64,000 bases of DNA from Megasphaera sp. AM44-1BH. Its GTDB lineage: Bacteria; Bacillota; Negativicutes; Veillonellales; Megasphaeraceae. Positions 43,460 to 52,259 of this stretch are shown one piece after another. The first letter of the stretch is position 1. Each line of letters opens with the position of its first letter. The stretch covers positions 62,217 through 126,216 of the forward strand of contig NZ_QSFA01000005.1 of NCBI RefSeq assembly GCF_003467125.1, in the 5' to 3' direction. A program made the position numbers and the translations under genes. Under the pieces are notes generated by a model. That model saw only the letters and a list, made by a program, of their open reading frames with translations. It made no database searches and was not told the DNA's origin.

Positions 43460-44230
43460 ATGAAACGAATACTAACGAAAATACTGACAATCGGTGCCCT
43501 GCCACTGCTTCTGGGCATATGCTGGCAGCTGGGAAGCACGTGGCACTGGTGGGGGTCGTATATCGTCCCGCCGCCGGAACGGGTGTGGACCAGCTGGCTG
43601 CAGCTGGCCTCTTCCGGACAGCTGGCCCGTCATGTCGGGGCCAGTCTGATGCGGGTCCTTACGGGATTTGCCATTGCATCGGCACTGGCCCTGCCCGGCG
43701 GCATATGGCTGGGCCTGCACCCGGCGGCCCGCCGCGTCTGTCATTCCCTCCTGGAATTTCTGCGGAACGTGCCGCCCCTGGCCCTGCTGCCCATGCTCAT
43801 CCTGTGGTTCGGCATCGGCGAGGCCAGCAAAATCATCATCGTCGTCCTGGCGACATTTTTCCCCATATTCCTCAATACCCTCGATGGCATGTCCCATCCC
43901 GATGAACAGCTGCTGGAAATGGGCCGCGTCTATGGCTTGTCTTCCCGGGCCATTTTCTGGCATATCCGCCTTCCCCAGGCCCTTCCGGCCATGTACACGG
44001 GACTGCGCATCGGCCTGGGATACAGCTGGCGGTCCCTCATCGGGGCGGAAATGATTGCCGCCGCGGCAGGACTGGGGTATCTCATCCTCGACGGGGAAGA
44101 AATGGCTCGTCCCGACATCGTGCTGGCCGGTATCCTGACTCTGGGCATCCTGGGAATCGCCGCCGATGCATTCATGAGATTCCTGGGCCGGCGCTATCTC
44201 TGGACAGAAAGGAAATGGCATCATGAGTGA
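43460..44230 (+). CDS. ABC transporter permease, SsuC/TauC family
   Basis: The 256-residue membrane protein has about six helices. The family EAA loop (EMGRVYGLSSRAIFWHIRLPQALPAMYTGLRIGLGYSW) is visible in segments, preceded by FLRNVPPLALLPMLILWFGIG, a hallmark of nitrate/sulfonate/taurine permeases. It forms one unit with the ATPase (8-bp overlap) and the binding protein. The substrate could be a sulfonate, taurine, a thiamine precursor or a bicarbonate-like anion. Confidence 0.88.
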   Translation: MKRILTKILTIGALPLLLGICWQLGSTWHWWGSYIVPPPERVWTSWLQLASSGQLARHVGASLMRVLTGFAIASALALPGGIWLGLHPAARRVCHSLLEFLRNVPPLALLPMLILWFGIGEASKIIIVVLATFFPIFLNTLDGMSHPDEQLLEMGRVYGLSSRAIFWHIRLPQALPAMYTGLRIGLGYSWRSLIGAEMIAAAAGLGYLILDGEEMARPDIVLAGILTLGILGIAADAFMRFLGRRYLWTERKWHHE

Positions 44231-44951
44231 TATCCGCATAGAGAACCTGTCCCGGTTCTATACCCTGCCCGATGGGAAACGGGTCGCCGCCCTGCACGAT
44301 TGCAGCCTGTCTGTACGGGACGGCTCGTTTACGGTCATCGTAGGAAAGAGCGGCTGCGGCAAGACGACGCTCCTGCGCCTGCTGGCCAGGCTGGAACAAC
44401 CCGATGAAGGGATCCTCGATTTCGGCGGGCCTCGTCCCCGGACAGGGGTCATGTTCCAGACGCCGCGCCTGCTTCCCTGGCTGACCGTAGAAGAAAACGT
44501 ATGCATCTGGCAGCATGGCATGGGCGGATCGGAAGAACTGGCCGGGCAGTATCTGAAAGATTTCGGCCTCGACTCATTCCGCCAAGCCTATCCGGATCAG
44601 CTGTCAGGCGGCATGGCCCAGCGGGCCGCCCTGGTGCGTACCCTGTCGTGCCGGCCACGGCTGCTGCTCATGGATGAACCCTTTGCGGCCCTGGACTATT
44701 TTACCCGGGAAAAACTGCAGGACGAGCTCATGGACCAGTATGTACGGCAGCCCATGACTATCGTATTCATCACTCATGACCTCGATGAAGCGGTCCGGCT
44801 GGGACAGGACATCCTGGTCATGCACAAGGGATGCTGTGGCAGCCGTGTGAGAAACGACGAAGGATATCCCCGGCCGTCTGTTGCCGGACGGCTGGCAATG
44901 AAAACAGACATTTTGCATATTCTTAATGAAGAAAAGGAGAATCGTATATGA
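44223..44951 (+). CDS. ABC transporter ATP-binding protein, SsuB/TauB family
   Basis: The 242-residue ATPase shows Walker A GKSGCGKTT, Q-loop MFQTPRLLPW, signature LSGGMAQR, Walker B LLLMDEP, D-loop AALD and the H-loop THDLDEAV. The MFQTPRLLPW form is typical for the SsuB/TauB subfamily. It overlaps the upstream permease and, by 4 bp, the downstream binding-protein gene. Confidence 0.92.
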   Translation: MSDIRIENLSRFYTLPDGKRVAALHDCSLSVRDGSFTVIVGKSGCGKTTLLRLLARLEQPDEGILDFGGPRPRTGVMFQTPRLLPWLTVEENVCIWQHGMGGSEELAGQYLKDFGLDSFRQAYPDQLSGGMAQRAALVRTLSCRPRLLLMDEPFAALDYFTREKLQDELMDQYVRQPMTIVFITHDLDEAVRLGQDILVMHKGCCGSRVRNDEGYPRPSVAGRLAMKTDILHILNEEKENRI

Positions 44952-45925
44952 AACGAAGCGTAAAACTCGTACTGGCAGGCCTGGCCGTCGTCATGGCCGT
45001 AGCAGGTCTTGCCGGATGTGGACAGGACAAGGCCGGCGGGACGGCAAAGAAACCGGAAACGATCAACATGACCTATGTCAAATCCCCCCTCAATATTCCC
45101 TCCATTATAGAAAAGAAAGATCAGGTATTTGAAAAGGCATTCAAGGATGACGGCATTTCCATCACCTATTCGGATCTCGATGCCGGCCCGAAACAGACAG
45201 AAGCCCTGGCTGCCGGCAAAATCGACGTCTGCCATGCCCTGGGCGGGACCAGTGCTATCCTGGCCAAGGCCAACGGCATCGACCTGACCGTTGTCGGCGT
45301 CTACAGCCGGGCACCGGAAGCGTTCATGATCATGACCAAAGACCCATCCATCCAGTCGGTCAAAGACCTGAAAGGCAAGAAAATTGCCGGGCCGAAAGGC
45401 ACCATCCTGCACCAGCTGCTCCTGGCGGCACTGGCCAAAGAAGGGATGAGCGCCGATGACGTCCAGTTCGTATCCATGGGCATTCCTCAGGCAGCGGCGG
45501 CCCTCAGCGGCGGCAGTGCTGATGCGGCACTGCTGGCAGGACCGGCGACACTGAAAATGAAAAATGACGGTGCACGCACCCTGACGACGGGCAAGGGCCT
45601 CCTCGATGCCACCATCGTCATAGCCATGCGCAGCGATTTCATCAAACAGTATCCCGATACAGCAAAGAAATTCATGCAGACCCATGAAAAAGTCGTCAAA
45701 GACTACCTGGCAGACCCGCAGAAATACTACGGCACAGCCGCCGCAGAAACAGGCCTTACGGAAGACCAGGTACAGGCCATGGCTGGATGGTACGATTTCA
45801 ACCCGGCCATCACCGATGCCGATATAGAAGACCTCGTAAAGACACAGGACTTCCTCATCGAAACAGGCATGCTGGAAAAAGACCGCAAGATAGACATCAA
45901 AGCGCTCTGCCAGCCCGTTGAATAA
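44948..45925 (+). CDS. ABC transporter substrate-binding lipoprotein, SsuA/NMT1-like
   Basis: The 325-residue protein has a lipoprotein signal with lipobox LAGC (Cys24). It then shows a periplasmic-binding fold of the SsuA/TauA type: AALAAGKIDVCHALGGTSAILAKANGIDL, SVKDLKGKKIAGPKGT. It would deliver the solute to the two preceding subunits; aliphatic sulfonates are the family's common ligands, but the pocket cannot be read here. The ATGA start overlaps the ATPase gene, and a strong terminator ends the operon. Confidence 0.88.
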   Translation: MKRSVKLVLAGLAVVMAVAGLAGCGQDKAGGTAKKPETINMTYVKSPLNIPSIIEKKDQVFEKAFKDDGISITYSDLDAGPKQTEALAAGKIDVCHALGGTSAILAKANGIDLTVVGVYSRAPEAFMIMTKDPSIQSVKDLKGKKIAGPKGTILHQLLLAALAKEGMSADDVQFVSMGIPQAAAALSGGSADAALLAGPATLKMKNDGARTLTTGKGLLDATIVIAMRSDFIKQYPDTAKKFMQTHEKVVKDYLADPQKYYGTAAAETGLTEDQVQAMAGWYDFNPAITDADIEDLVKTQDFLIETGMLEKDRKIDIKALCQPVE

Positions 45926-45937
45926 AGAGATATATAC

Positions 45938-45993
45938 AAAAAGGGGCTGTAACAAAATGGGTTAAAAGCTCATTTTGTTACAGCCCCTTTTTC
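45938..45993. terminator. Strong terminator of the SsuABC-like operon
   Basis: AAAAGGGGCTGTAACAAAATG pairs perfectly with its complement ending AGCCCCTTTT, followed by T-rich sequence. Confidence 0.95.
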
Positions 45994-46171
45994 TATGTCT
46001 ATAATACGGAAAACAATCAGGTTCGTCAATATCCTCGTCAAGGTAAAGGGCTCCCTTTCTTTATCGTGCAGCCATTTCATTTCTATGGTATAATGCATAC
46101 ATAGCATGCACGTTATGAAAATAATTCAGACAGATGTGCTGAGGTGGTGCATCTGTGATGGGAGTGTATCC

Positions 46172-47251
46172 ATGGAAAAGGAAAAGATGGCAAAACTGGC
46201 CGGCGGCGTTGTCGTAGGTGCCGCAAAGGGCAGTGTGGGCATGGTGCGCAATGTCCGGGGACTGACGTACCGGCAGCGGGATTTTGACGCGCTCATCGCC
46301 AGGCTGCGCGACCAGTCTCTGGAATATCAGGATATCCAGCATTTGATAGCGAAAAGCCAGCTGCAGGGGGAAACGAAGCGGGATATGATCCTCGATTCGA
46401 TTGGCCTTAGCCTGCCGAATTTCTGGCAGCGCCTGCTGGGCTGGAAAATCCCCGATGACCTGCAGCAGGCCTATGAGCTGGCCTATCCCGACAAGGCGGC
46501 AGATATGGATTTCCGCAGTGCCATAGAAGGAATGGATGAAGACCAGCTCGATGGATTTGTAAACGGGCTGAAGGGAAAGTTATTTGAAATACGCTATACG
46601 GACTATCTGAACGACGGCCATCTGCCAGCCGGGTGTCATGCTGAAATGGCCCAGTCGGCGACGCAGCCCGGGTGGGATATTGCGATTTATAATAGCGATG
46701 GCAGTATCAATGACGTACTGCAGCTCAAAGCGACAGAATCGGCCCAGTACATAGAAAATGCCTTTGAACGGTATCCCCATATCGATATTGTCTCTACAGA
46801 TGAAGTCTACAGCCAGGTGACCATGGGGGATATGTCGGCACATCTGATCAACAGTGGCATTTCCAATGAAGAACTGTCCCAGTATGTGCTGGAACACGTC
46901 GATGCGGCAGAGGCAGTGCAGAGCGACAGCCTGTTCCCGTCGCTGATCCCCTATATCCTCATTGCCTATTCCGTGTCCCGGAAAGCGGACTTATCCGACT
47001 ACCGGAAAGGAAACGAATTTGGACGCCGGTCCGTCCTTTCCTACGTGTGCCATGCCCTGGGCGTCACGGCGGCGGTCTTTACCCACACATGGTGGCTGGC
47101 CCCGGTCACGTCGGTATCACTGCGCCTGGCCAACCATTACGGAGAAAAACGGGCCCTGGCGTATCAGTCGCTGAAACGGGCGGTCAATACAAATGAGACC
47201 GTGCTCAAGCGGTACAGGGATTATAAAAAGAGGATATTGATAGATTGGTAA
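46172..47251 (+). CDS. Unrecognised protein with PD-(D/E)XK-like core and C-terminal membrane segments
   Basis: I do not recognise this 359-residue protein. The N-terminus (about 8-28) is glycine/alanine rich (LAGGVVVGAAKG). Residues about 133-210 look like a PD-(D/E)XK nuclease core: Glu139 in LFEIRYTDYLN, Asp169 in PGWDIAI, and Q184-L-K186 in DVLQLKATES, each in the expected helix-strand-strand order. Two hydrophobic segments follow (about 253-268 and 288-318, rich in Trp and Ala). The tail is basic. ATG 46172 has GGGAG about 8 bp upstream; an extended -10 (TGG-TATAAT, 46086-46094) lies in front. A membrane-associated nuclease or defence-like role is only inference. Confidence 0.65.
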   Translation: MEKEKMAKLAGGVVVGAAKGSVGMVRNVRGLTYRQRDFDALIARLRDQSLEYQDIQHLIAKSQLQGETKRDMILDSIGLSLPNFWQRLLGWKIPDDLQQAYELAYPDKAADMDFRSAIEGMDEDQLDGFVNGLKGKLFEIRYTDYLNDGHLPAGCHAEMAQSATQPGWDIAIYNSDGSINDVLQLKATESAQYIENAFERYPHIDIVSTDEVYSQVTMGDMSAHLINSGISNEELSQYVLEHVDAAEAVQSDSLFPSLIPYILIAYSVSRKADLSDYRKGNEFGRRSVLSYVCHALGVTAAVFTHTWWLAPVTSVSLRLANHYGEKRALAYQSLKRAVNTNETVLKRYRDYKKRILIDW

Positions 47252-47253
47252 TC

Positions 47254-47414
47254 GGACCCACGGCCGGGGCCTTATTCCCCCTGCCTCGCCCGGTATGGCG
47301 CCATCTGCTTCGTTGTCATCAGTCACCATAGCCCCGCTATGGCTCCTTCTTCCGCCTCGCATCTGGCACCATCCCGGGCGATTCAGGATGGAAACCGTCC
47401 CCGGTCGTGGGTCC
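47254..47414. repeat. 161-bp palindromic repeat element, copy A
   Basis: The element begins 2 bp after a stop codon. Its ends are a 16-bp inverted repeat (GGACCCACGGCCGGGG with CCCCGGTCGTGGGTCC, 15/16). Inner arms (TCGCCCGG-ATGGC-CCA region near 47286-47302 with its partner near 47366-47383) also pair. The exact centre, 47334, is the loop of CCATAGC-CCC-GCTATGG. Copy C at 57537-57697 has the same length and ends in inverted orientation. Confidence 0.85.
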
Positions 47415-47630
47415 TGTATGCTGATTTTTGAGAAAAGAGCCGGTTCATCAAACTGGTTTCTTCATCAAACTCCAAACTCCAAACTTCAAACTATCCCTTC
47501 CCGTCCCCGGTCGTGGGTCCTTTGTTGCTAAGTTTATATAGAAAAGCCGGTTCGACGAACCGGTTTCTTCATCAAACATCAAACTCCAAACTCCGAACTT
47601 CAAACTCCAAACTATCTCTTCCCGTATATG
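47415..47630. repeat. 7-bp tandem arrays with hairpins and orphan element ends
   Basis: Heptamer arrays of the type TCCAAAC/TTCAAAC occur at about 47464-47492 and 47571-47613. Between them stand an orphan element end (CCCCGGTCGTGGGTCC, about 47505-47520) and a hairpin CCGGTTCG-A-CGAACCGG (47547-47563). The same modules recur near 53.8 kb and, inverted, near 57.3 kb. Confidence 0.8.
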
Positions 47631-47631
47631 G

Positions 47632-47675
47632 AAAATGGGCTGTCCCGGGTGTTGCTTCCTGGGACAGCCCATTTT
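47632..47675. terminator. Terminator facing cysK (bidirectional)
   Basis: AAAATGGGCTGTCCC pairs perfectly with GGGACAGCCCATTTT around a 14-base loop; it lies 26 bp beyond the cysK stop. Confidence 0.9.
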
Positions 47676-47701
47676 CTGGGAGTAGAGTATATGAGGTGGT
47701 T

Positions 47702-48640
47702 TTACTTTTGTTTGATGAAGTCCGGTGTGGTCAGGTAGCGGTCGCCGTTATCGGGCAGGAAGGCTACGACAGTTTTGCCGGCGTTTTCCGGGCGGTTGGC
47801 AATCTGGGTGGCTGCGTAGAGTGCAGCACCACCGGAGATACCGATGAGCAAGCCTTCTTCCTGGGAGAAGGCTTGTGCTGTGTCATAGGCCTGGTCCGTC
47901 GTGACGGTGAAGACTTCGTTGTAAATCTTGGTGTCCAGTGTTTCCGGTACGAAGTTGGCGCCGATGCCCTGGAGTTTGTGCGGGCCGGCATGGCCTTCGG
48001 ACAGGAGCGGAGAATCAGCCGGTTCGACGGCTACGATCTGGACGGACGGTTTCTTTTCTTTGAGGTACTGGCCTACGCCTGTGAGGGTGCCGCCTGTGCC
48101 GACACCGGCGACGAAGATATCGACCTGGCCGTCTGTATCTTCATAGATTTCCGGGCCCGTCGTTTCTTTGTGGGCTTTCGGGTTTACAGGGTTGGTAAAC
48201 TGGCCGGGGATGAAGGAGTTGGGGATTTCTTTTGCCAGTTCGTTGGCTTTATCAACGGTTCCCTGCATCCCTTTTTTGCCTTCCGTGAGGACGATTTCAC
48301 CACCGTAGGCGGCAATGAGGTTGCGCCGTTCGACGGACATGGTTTCCGGCATGGTGAAGATAGCGCGGTAGCCTTTTGCAGCGGCGACAGCGGCCAGGCC
48401 GATGCCCGTGTTGCCGCTGGTCGGTTCGATGATGACCGAACCTTCTTTGAGGATGCCTTTCTGTTCGGCATCTTCAATCATGGCTTTGGCGATGCGGTCC
48501 TTGGCAGATCCGGCCGGGTTGAACATATCCAGTTTGACCAGGACTTTTCCCTTGACGCCGGATTTTTTATTGAAACGCTGTGGTTCTAAGAGCGGTGTAT
48601 GACCTACTAATTCCAAAGAGCTTTTATAAATTTTACCCAT
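47702..48640 (-). CDS. cysK: Cysteine synthase (O-acetylserine sulfhydrylase)
   Basis: CysK makes cysteine from O-acetylserine and sulfide with PLP. The 312-residue protein has the PLP lysine in NPAGSAKDRIA, the substrate loop PTSGNTGIGLA and the phosphate loop AGVGTGGTLTG. The start ATG (complement of 48638-48640) lies 8 bp after GGAGGG. A cysteine-specific T-box leader precedes it. NPAGSAKDR instead of the usual NPGGSVKDR is a small deviation seen in some Firmicute enzymes. Confidence 0.94.
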   Translation of the reverse strand: MGKIYKSSLELVGHTPLLEPQRFNKKSGVKGKVLVKLDMFNPAGSAKDRIAKAMIEDAEQKGILKEGSVIIEPTSGNTGIGLAAVAAAKGYRAIFTMPETMSVERRNLIAAYGGEIVLTEGKKGMQGTVDKANELAKEIPNSFIPGQFTNPVNPKAHKETTGPEIYEDTDGQVDIFVAGVGTGGTLTGVGQYLKEKKPSVQIVAVEPADSPLLSEGHAGPHKLQGIGANFVPETLDTKIYNEVFTVTTDQAYDTAQAFSQEEGLLIGISGGAALYAATQIANRPENAGKTVVAFLPDNGDRYLTTPDFIKQK

Positions 48641-48730
48641 AATGACATCCCTCCATAAAAATTGGACAAAAATAGTATACATTGAGCGCGTGCCTGCAGA
48701 CGTGGATACGGTTTCCCCCCCCGATGATGC

Positions 48731-48965
48731 AAAAATCCGCCGTCTCGTTCAGAGGCGGCGGACCGTGGTTCCACTCTGGTTGCAGTATAACTGCCACTCG
48801 GTACCGGTAACGGCGGCTGCCGGAACAGGATACTCACAGTTCCCCTGTTCAGCTCGCAAAGGCATTCGCTGCAATACGTGCCGGGCAGGCTTTCAGCCTA
48901 TGGCCTGCGTTCTCTGACGACCGTTGTTACAGGTACTTGGTTTGCTCATCGCTATCTCAATGTTT
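48731..48965 (-). promoter_or_regulatory. T-box leader of cysK, cysteine specific
   Basis: On the minus strand the T-box core AGAGTGGAACCACGG (complement of 48763-48777) is followed by a terminator, CCGCCGcCTC with GAGaCGGCGG and ATTTTT (48731-48761). The specifier loop reads GAA-TGC (complement of 48862-48867), a cysteine codon. UGGA in the core pairs with U73, as in tRNA-Cys. All three indicators agree. Confidence 0.95.
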
Positions 48966-48971
48966 ACGATT

Positions 48972-49000
48972 ATAGTACACTTTCCATTTTGATTTGTCAA
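48972..49000 (-). promoter_or_regulatory. Promoter of the cysK T-box transcript
   Basis: On the minus strand TTGACA (complement of 48995-49000) and TACTAT (complement of 48972-48977) have a 17-bp spacer. Confidence 0.85.
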
Positions 49001-49136
49001 TAGAAAAAACCAAAAAATCACTAAAAAGGTGGTTTTTATTTTATGGACAGATTTTTTGTGTATAAATTCAGCTGTATATATAAGTTGATATAGATGTGTG
49101 GTATAATAGGACTAATACTAAGGGAGGAAATACCAT

Positions 49137-50246
49137 ATGCTTGTTCGATTCTCTGTACGGGGCTGTCTGTCGTTTTCTGATACGGTGACACTGCGCCTCG
49201 TGCCTTCCGACCATAGGCGTATCAAAGGTACGCGGTATGAAAGTTGTTTTTCTGCCGTGTCGGAGTATAAAATCATGCGCTCCCTGCTGGTATTCGGCCC
49301 CAGCGGCGCCGGCAAGACCAATCTGCTCATTGCCCTGCAGTTTTTGCTGGACACCATCCTCGAAGGGTGGACGCCGGCGCTTCTGCCTTCAGGAAACGGC
49401 CCCGTGTCATTTGCCATTTCTCTGTATGATGAAACCAGTGCCCGATCCTATGACTACAGCCTGTCCTATACGGCAGAGGGCATAGAGGAAGAGAGCCTTT
49501 CTCTGGGAGGCGCTGTGCTGTATGCCTACAGCAGGGGTGTGCTTGAATGGCATGGGCCGGGAGATGCCCCGCGCGTCAGCAGCAGCGAAGATATCCTCGC
49601 CCAGACGGCGGCCTTTCTGCCAGAAAGTGAAGGCCTGCGCAGGATGGCGGCAGCGGTCCACATCGTGCGGGAACGGGACATGACGGTCTGGCAGCAGATG
49701 CCCATGCGCCTGTCTGAGGTAGAATGGAAATACTGGCAGTCAGAGGAAAGGGATATCTTGTTTCTGCTGCAGCTCATCGACCCGTCCATCTGCCGCATTT
49801 CCTATACGGGAGATGGCGATACGGCCGAGGTCCTGCTATGGCGTCACGGCGAGCCCCGTCCCTGCCGGCTTTCCGATGAAGCGGCGGGCCTGCGCAAGAT
49901 GGCGGCCCTGGCAGCCGGACTGGCCCAGATGCGGCAGGGCAGTACGGTCATCATCGATGACCTCGATGCCTACTGGATGACACCGGTCCTGCAGCATCTC
50001 ATCCGCGATTTCGTCCATCAGAAAGAAAACAGGGGCCAGCTGCTGGGTGTGACCCATGACCTGCTGCTCCTGGATAACGACCTGTTCCATCCGGAACAGC
50101 TCTGGATCGCCCGGCGCGGCCCTCAGGGCAGGACGCAGATGTGGCCCATCAGTGCCTATCATCTGCGCAGTGAACGGCGCCGGCTCTATGACGCATACAT
50201 CAAAGGAGAATTCAATACATACCCGTTTCAGGAGGCGGTACGATGA
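49137..50246 (+). CDS. AAA-family ATPase (AAA_15/COG1106-like)
   Basis: The 369-residue protein opens with an SMC/RecF-like strand (VRFSVRGCLSFSDTVTLRL) and Walker A GPSGAGKTN (near residue 54). Late in the protein are TVIIDDLDA as Walker B and GVTHDLLLLD. This order is that of the AAA_15/AAA_21 group, which includes phage-exclusion ATPases but also housekeeping proteins. The middle region is unrecognised. An extended -10 (TGG-TATAAT, 49099-49107) precedes it. The stop overlaps the start of a metallo-beta-lactamase-fold gene, so the pair is an operon. No toxin-like partner is visible. Confidence 0.8.
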   Translation: MLVRFSVRGCLSFSDTVTLRLVPSDHRRIKGTRYESCFSAVSEYKIMRSLLVFGPSGAGKTNLLIALQFLLDTILEGWTPALLPSGNGPVSFAISLYDETSARSYDYSLSYTAEGIEEESLSLGGAVLYAYSRGVLEWHGPGDAPRVSSSEDILAQTAAFLPESEGLRRMAAAVHIVRERDMTVWQQMPMRLSEVEWKYWQSEERDILFLLQLIDPSICRISYTGDGDTAEVLLWRHGEPRPCRLSDEAAGLRKMAALAAGLAQMRQGSTVIIDDLDAYWMTPVLQHLIRDFVHQKENRGQLLGVTHDLLLLDNDLFHPEQLWIARRGPQGRTQMWPISAYHLRSERRRLYDAYIKGEFNTYPFQEAVR

Positions 50247-50938
50247 GTATACAGATAACCTATCTGGCTCACAGCGGGTTTGCTGTGGAGACAGCGACGA
50301 AAGTGCTCGTATTTGATTATTATCAGGATGAACAGCGCATCGTGCGCCGTTATGCCGACGGTGAAAAGCCGTTGTGGTTCTTTGTCAGCCACTGGCACGG
50401 CGACCATTTCAACCGCCATATCATCGATTTTTCCCATAAAGCACAGGCCTATATCGTCAATAAGGACGTACCGTTCCGGCAGGCCCCGGAAGACAAACTG
50501 TATTCTATGGAAGTCTATGATACGCGGCGCATCGACGATGCCATCGTGACCCAGTTCGGCTCGACCGACGAAGGCGGTTCCTTCCTGGTCCGCACGGACG
50601 GGCTGAGCCTGTTCCATGCCGGAGATCTGAACTGGTGGCACTGGGATGGCGATACCGATGAAAATAACGAAAACGCAAAACGCATGTTTGACGCCGAAAT
50701 GCAGAAACTGGACGGACTCACCGTCGATGTGGCCTTTTTCCCCGTCGATGCCCGCCTCGAACGGGCCCGGGAATGGGGCGTGTCGGAATTTCTGAAGCAC
50801 GTGACGGTCAAGCTCTGTCTGGTCCCCATGCACTATTTTGGCGCTCCCTGGCAGCCGTCGGAGGCATTCCGTAAGGCCTGGCCGGATCAGCCACTGTGGA
50901 TTCCTGTCCATAGCGGAGATACAAAAATACTGTGGTAA
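50243..50938 (+). CDS. MBL-fold metallohydrolase
   Basis: The 231-residue protein shows the dinuclear metal motif SHWHGDHFN (HxHxDH), a further Asp in FHAGDLNWWHWD and a late His in VPMHYFG. It resembles the UlaG/YycJ-like lactonase-type MBL branch of COG2220. Substrate unknown. It is translationally coupled to the ATPase gene. Confidence 0.85.
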   Translation: MSIQITYLAHSGFAVETATKVLVFDYYQDEQRIVRRYADGEKPLWFFVSHWHGDHFNRHIIDFSHKAQAYIVNKDVPFRQAPEDKLYSMEVYDTRRIDDAIVTQFGSTDEGGSFLVRTDGLSLFHAGDLNWWHWDGDTDENNENAKRMFDAEMQKLDGLTVDVAFFPVDARLERAREWGVSEFLKHVTVKLCLVPMHYFGAPWQPSEAFRKAWPDQPLWIPVHSGDTKILW

Positions 50939-50983
50939 CACAGGTACACTACACGACCGGCATGAGCCGGAGGAGGAACGATA

Positions 50984-52258
50984 ATGACCCAATTTGAGAC
51001 AACGACAGGGCAGGCGCGGAGTCATATTGCCAATTATATACTGATTATCGCGGCGCTGCTCCTGCTTTTTTCCTATCCTTTCCGGGACTTGTTCTGGGGA
51101 GGCCTCATCATGCACCTGTCCGGTGCGGCCCTCATCGGGGGACTGGCCGACTGGTATGCCGTGACGGCCCTGTTCCGCCGGCCCCTGGGGATTTCTTTCA
51201 AAACGGCACTGATCCCCAGCAGCAAGGAACGGATCGCCGAAACGGCCCGGCATATGATCGAGAGTGAAATCCTGACCGTCCCCAATATGTACCAGGTACT
51301 GAAGCATCATCCCGTCCTGGAAGCAGGCCTTTCGTACCTGCACACGGAAAAGGGATTCCAGTCGGCAGAACGCGTCCTGGGGCACGTCCTCAACACGTTT
51401 TTGTATACCCTGGACATGAAAAAAATCGTCGAAGCCTTTTCCGATATGGGCGCCGATGCCATTGAAAAAATCCGCGTAGCACCGATTATGGGCAAGGCTC
51501 TCCAGACCGGCCTGGTCGGGGAATCGGGAAATGATTTCCTGGATTTTCTCATCTGCACCCTGGAATCGATGACAAAAAGCGAAACGGCCAAACGGTACAT
51601 CGCCGATATTTACCGCGAATCCCTGCGCCAGTATGAACACCGGAATTTCGTCTATGCCCTCATCGTCAAGGCGGCACTGGCCAGTGATATGTTCAGTCCC
51701 GAACGGGTGGCAGCCAACTTGCAGGAAAAATTCCTGGCGGTGCTGCAGGAAGCGAAGAAACCCGATTCGGAAGAACGCAAAAAAGCCATGCAGTTCATCT
51801 GGCGTCAGGCTGAACAGCTGGAAGTCAATCCGGCATGGCAGGAACGGCTGGAAAGCTATAAGATGCGCCTGTTCCACCATGTCGTTTCCCGTCCGGACAT
51901 GAAAGAAGCGTGGCAGCGCTACGTACAGGACCCGGACCGGCAGAACCGGATCTGCCGTACCGCTGCGACCTATGCCATCGAACGCCTCGAAGGCTGGAAG
52001 AGCAGCGACCTGCAGGTAGAACAGATGAACCGCATGGTCCTGGCTCTGGCAGCAAAGGAACTGAAACGGCTCCAGACATGGTTCGGCGCGACGGCAGAAA
52101 AAGAAATCCTGGCCTATGATGCCCAGGAACTGGCCGATGCACTGGAAAGCCGCGTATGGTACGACCTGCAGATGATCCGCGTCAACGGGTCGCTGGTAGG
52201 CGCCGTCCTCGGGGCCTGCATCTTCCTTGCCATGTACGCGTTGAAAGGAGGCTGGTAA
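50984..52258 (+). CDS. DUF445-family membrane protein (first of a pair)
   Basis: The 424-residue protein has N-terminal hydrophobic segments and the DUF445 signature LIGGLADWYAVTALFRRPLGI, a long predominantly helical middle and a C-terminal membrane segment after IRVNGSLVGAVLG. DUF445 proteins (YjiN-like) have no established function. A paralogue follows after 1 bp; the two share the N-terminal ADW(Y/F)AVTALF block and the C-terminal INGxxVG block, suggesting a heteromeric envelope complex. Confidence 0.88.
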   Translation: MTQFETTTGQARSHIANYILIIAALLLLFSYPFRDLFWGGLIMHLSGAALIGGLADWYAVTALFRRPLGISFKTALIPSSKERIAETARHMIESEILTVPNMYQVLKHHPVLEAGLSYLHTEKGFQSAERVLGHVLNTFLYTLDMKKIVEAFSDMGADAIEKIRVAPIMGKALQTGLVGESGNDFLDFLICTLESMTKSETAKRYIADIYRESLRQYEHRNFVYALIVKAALASDMFSPERVAANLQEKFLAVLQEAKKPDSEERKKAMQFIWRQAEQLEVNPAWQERLESYKMRLFHHVVSRPDMKEAWQRYVQDPDRQNRICRTAATYAIERLEGWKSSDLQVEQMNRMVLALAAKELKRLQTWFGATAEKEILAYDAQELADALESRVWYDLQMIRVNGSLVGAVLGACIFLAMYALKGGW

Positions 52259-52259
52259 T

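Noticed and set aside
47464..47613. Heptamer arrays considered as a CRISPR array
   Set aside because: Units are 7 bp without spacers; they are simple tandem repeats within a composite repeat region.
47513..48589. 358-codon plus-strand frame over cysK
   Set aside because: Shadow of cysK on the minus strand, beginning inside repeat modules.
48661..48960. Possible small gene in the 300-bp gap upstream of cysK
   Set aside because: The whole stretch is accounted for by the minus-strand T-box leader and its terminator.
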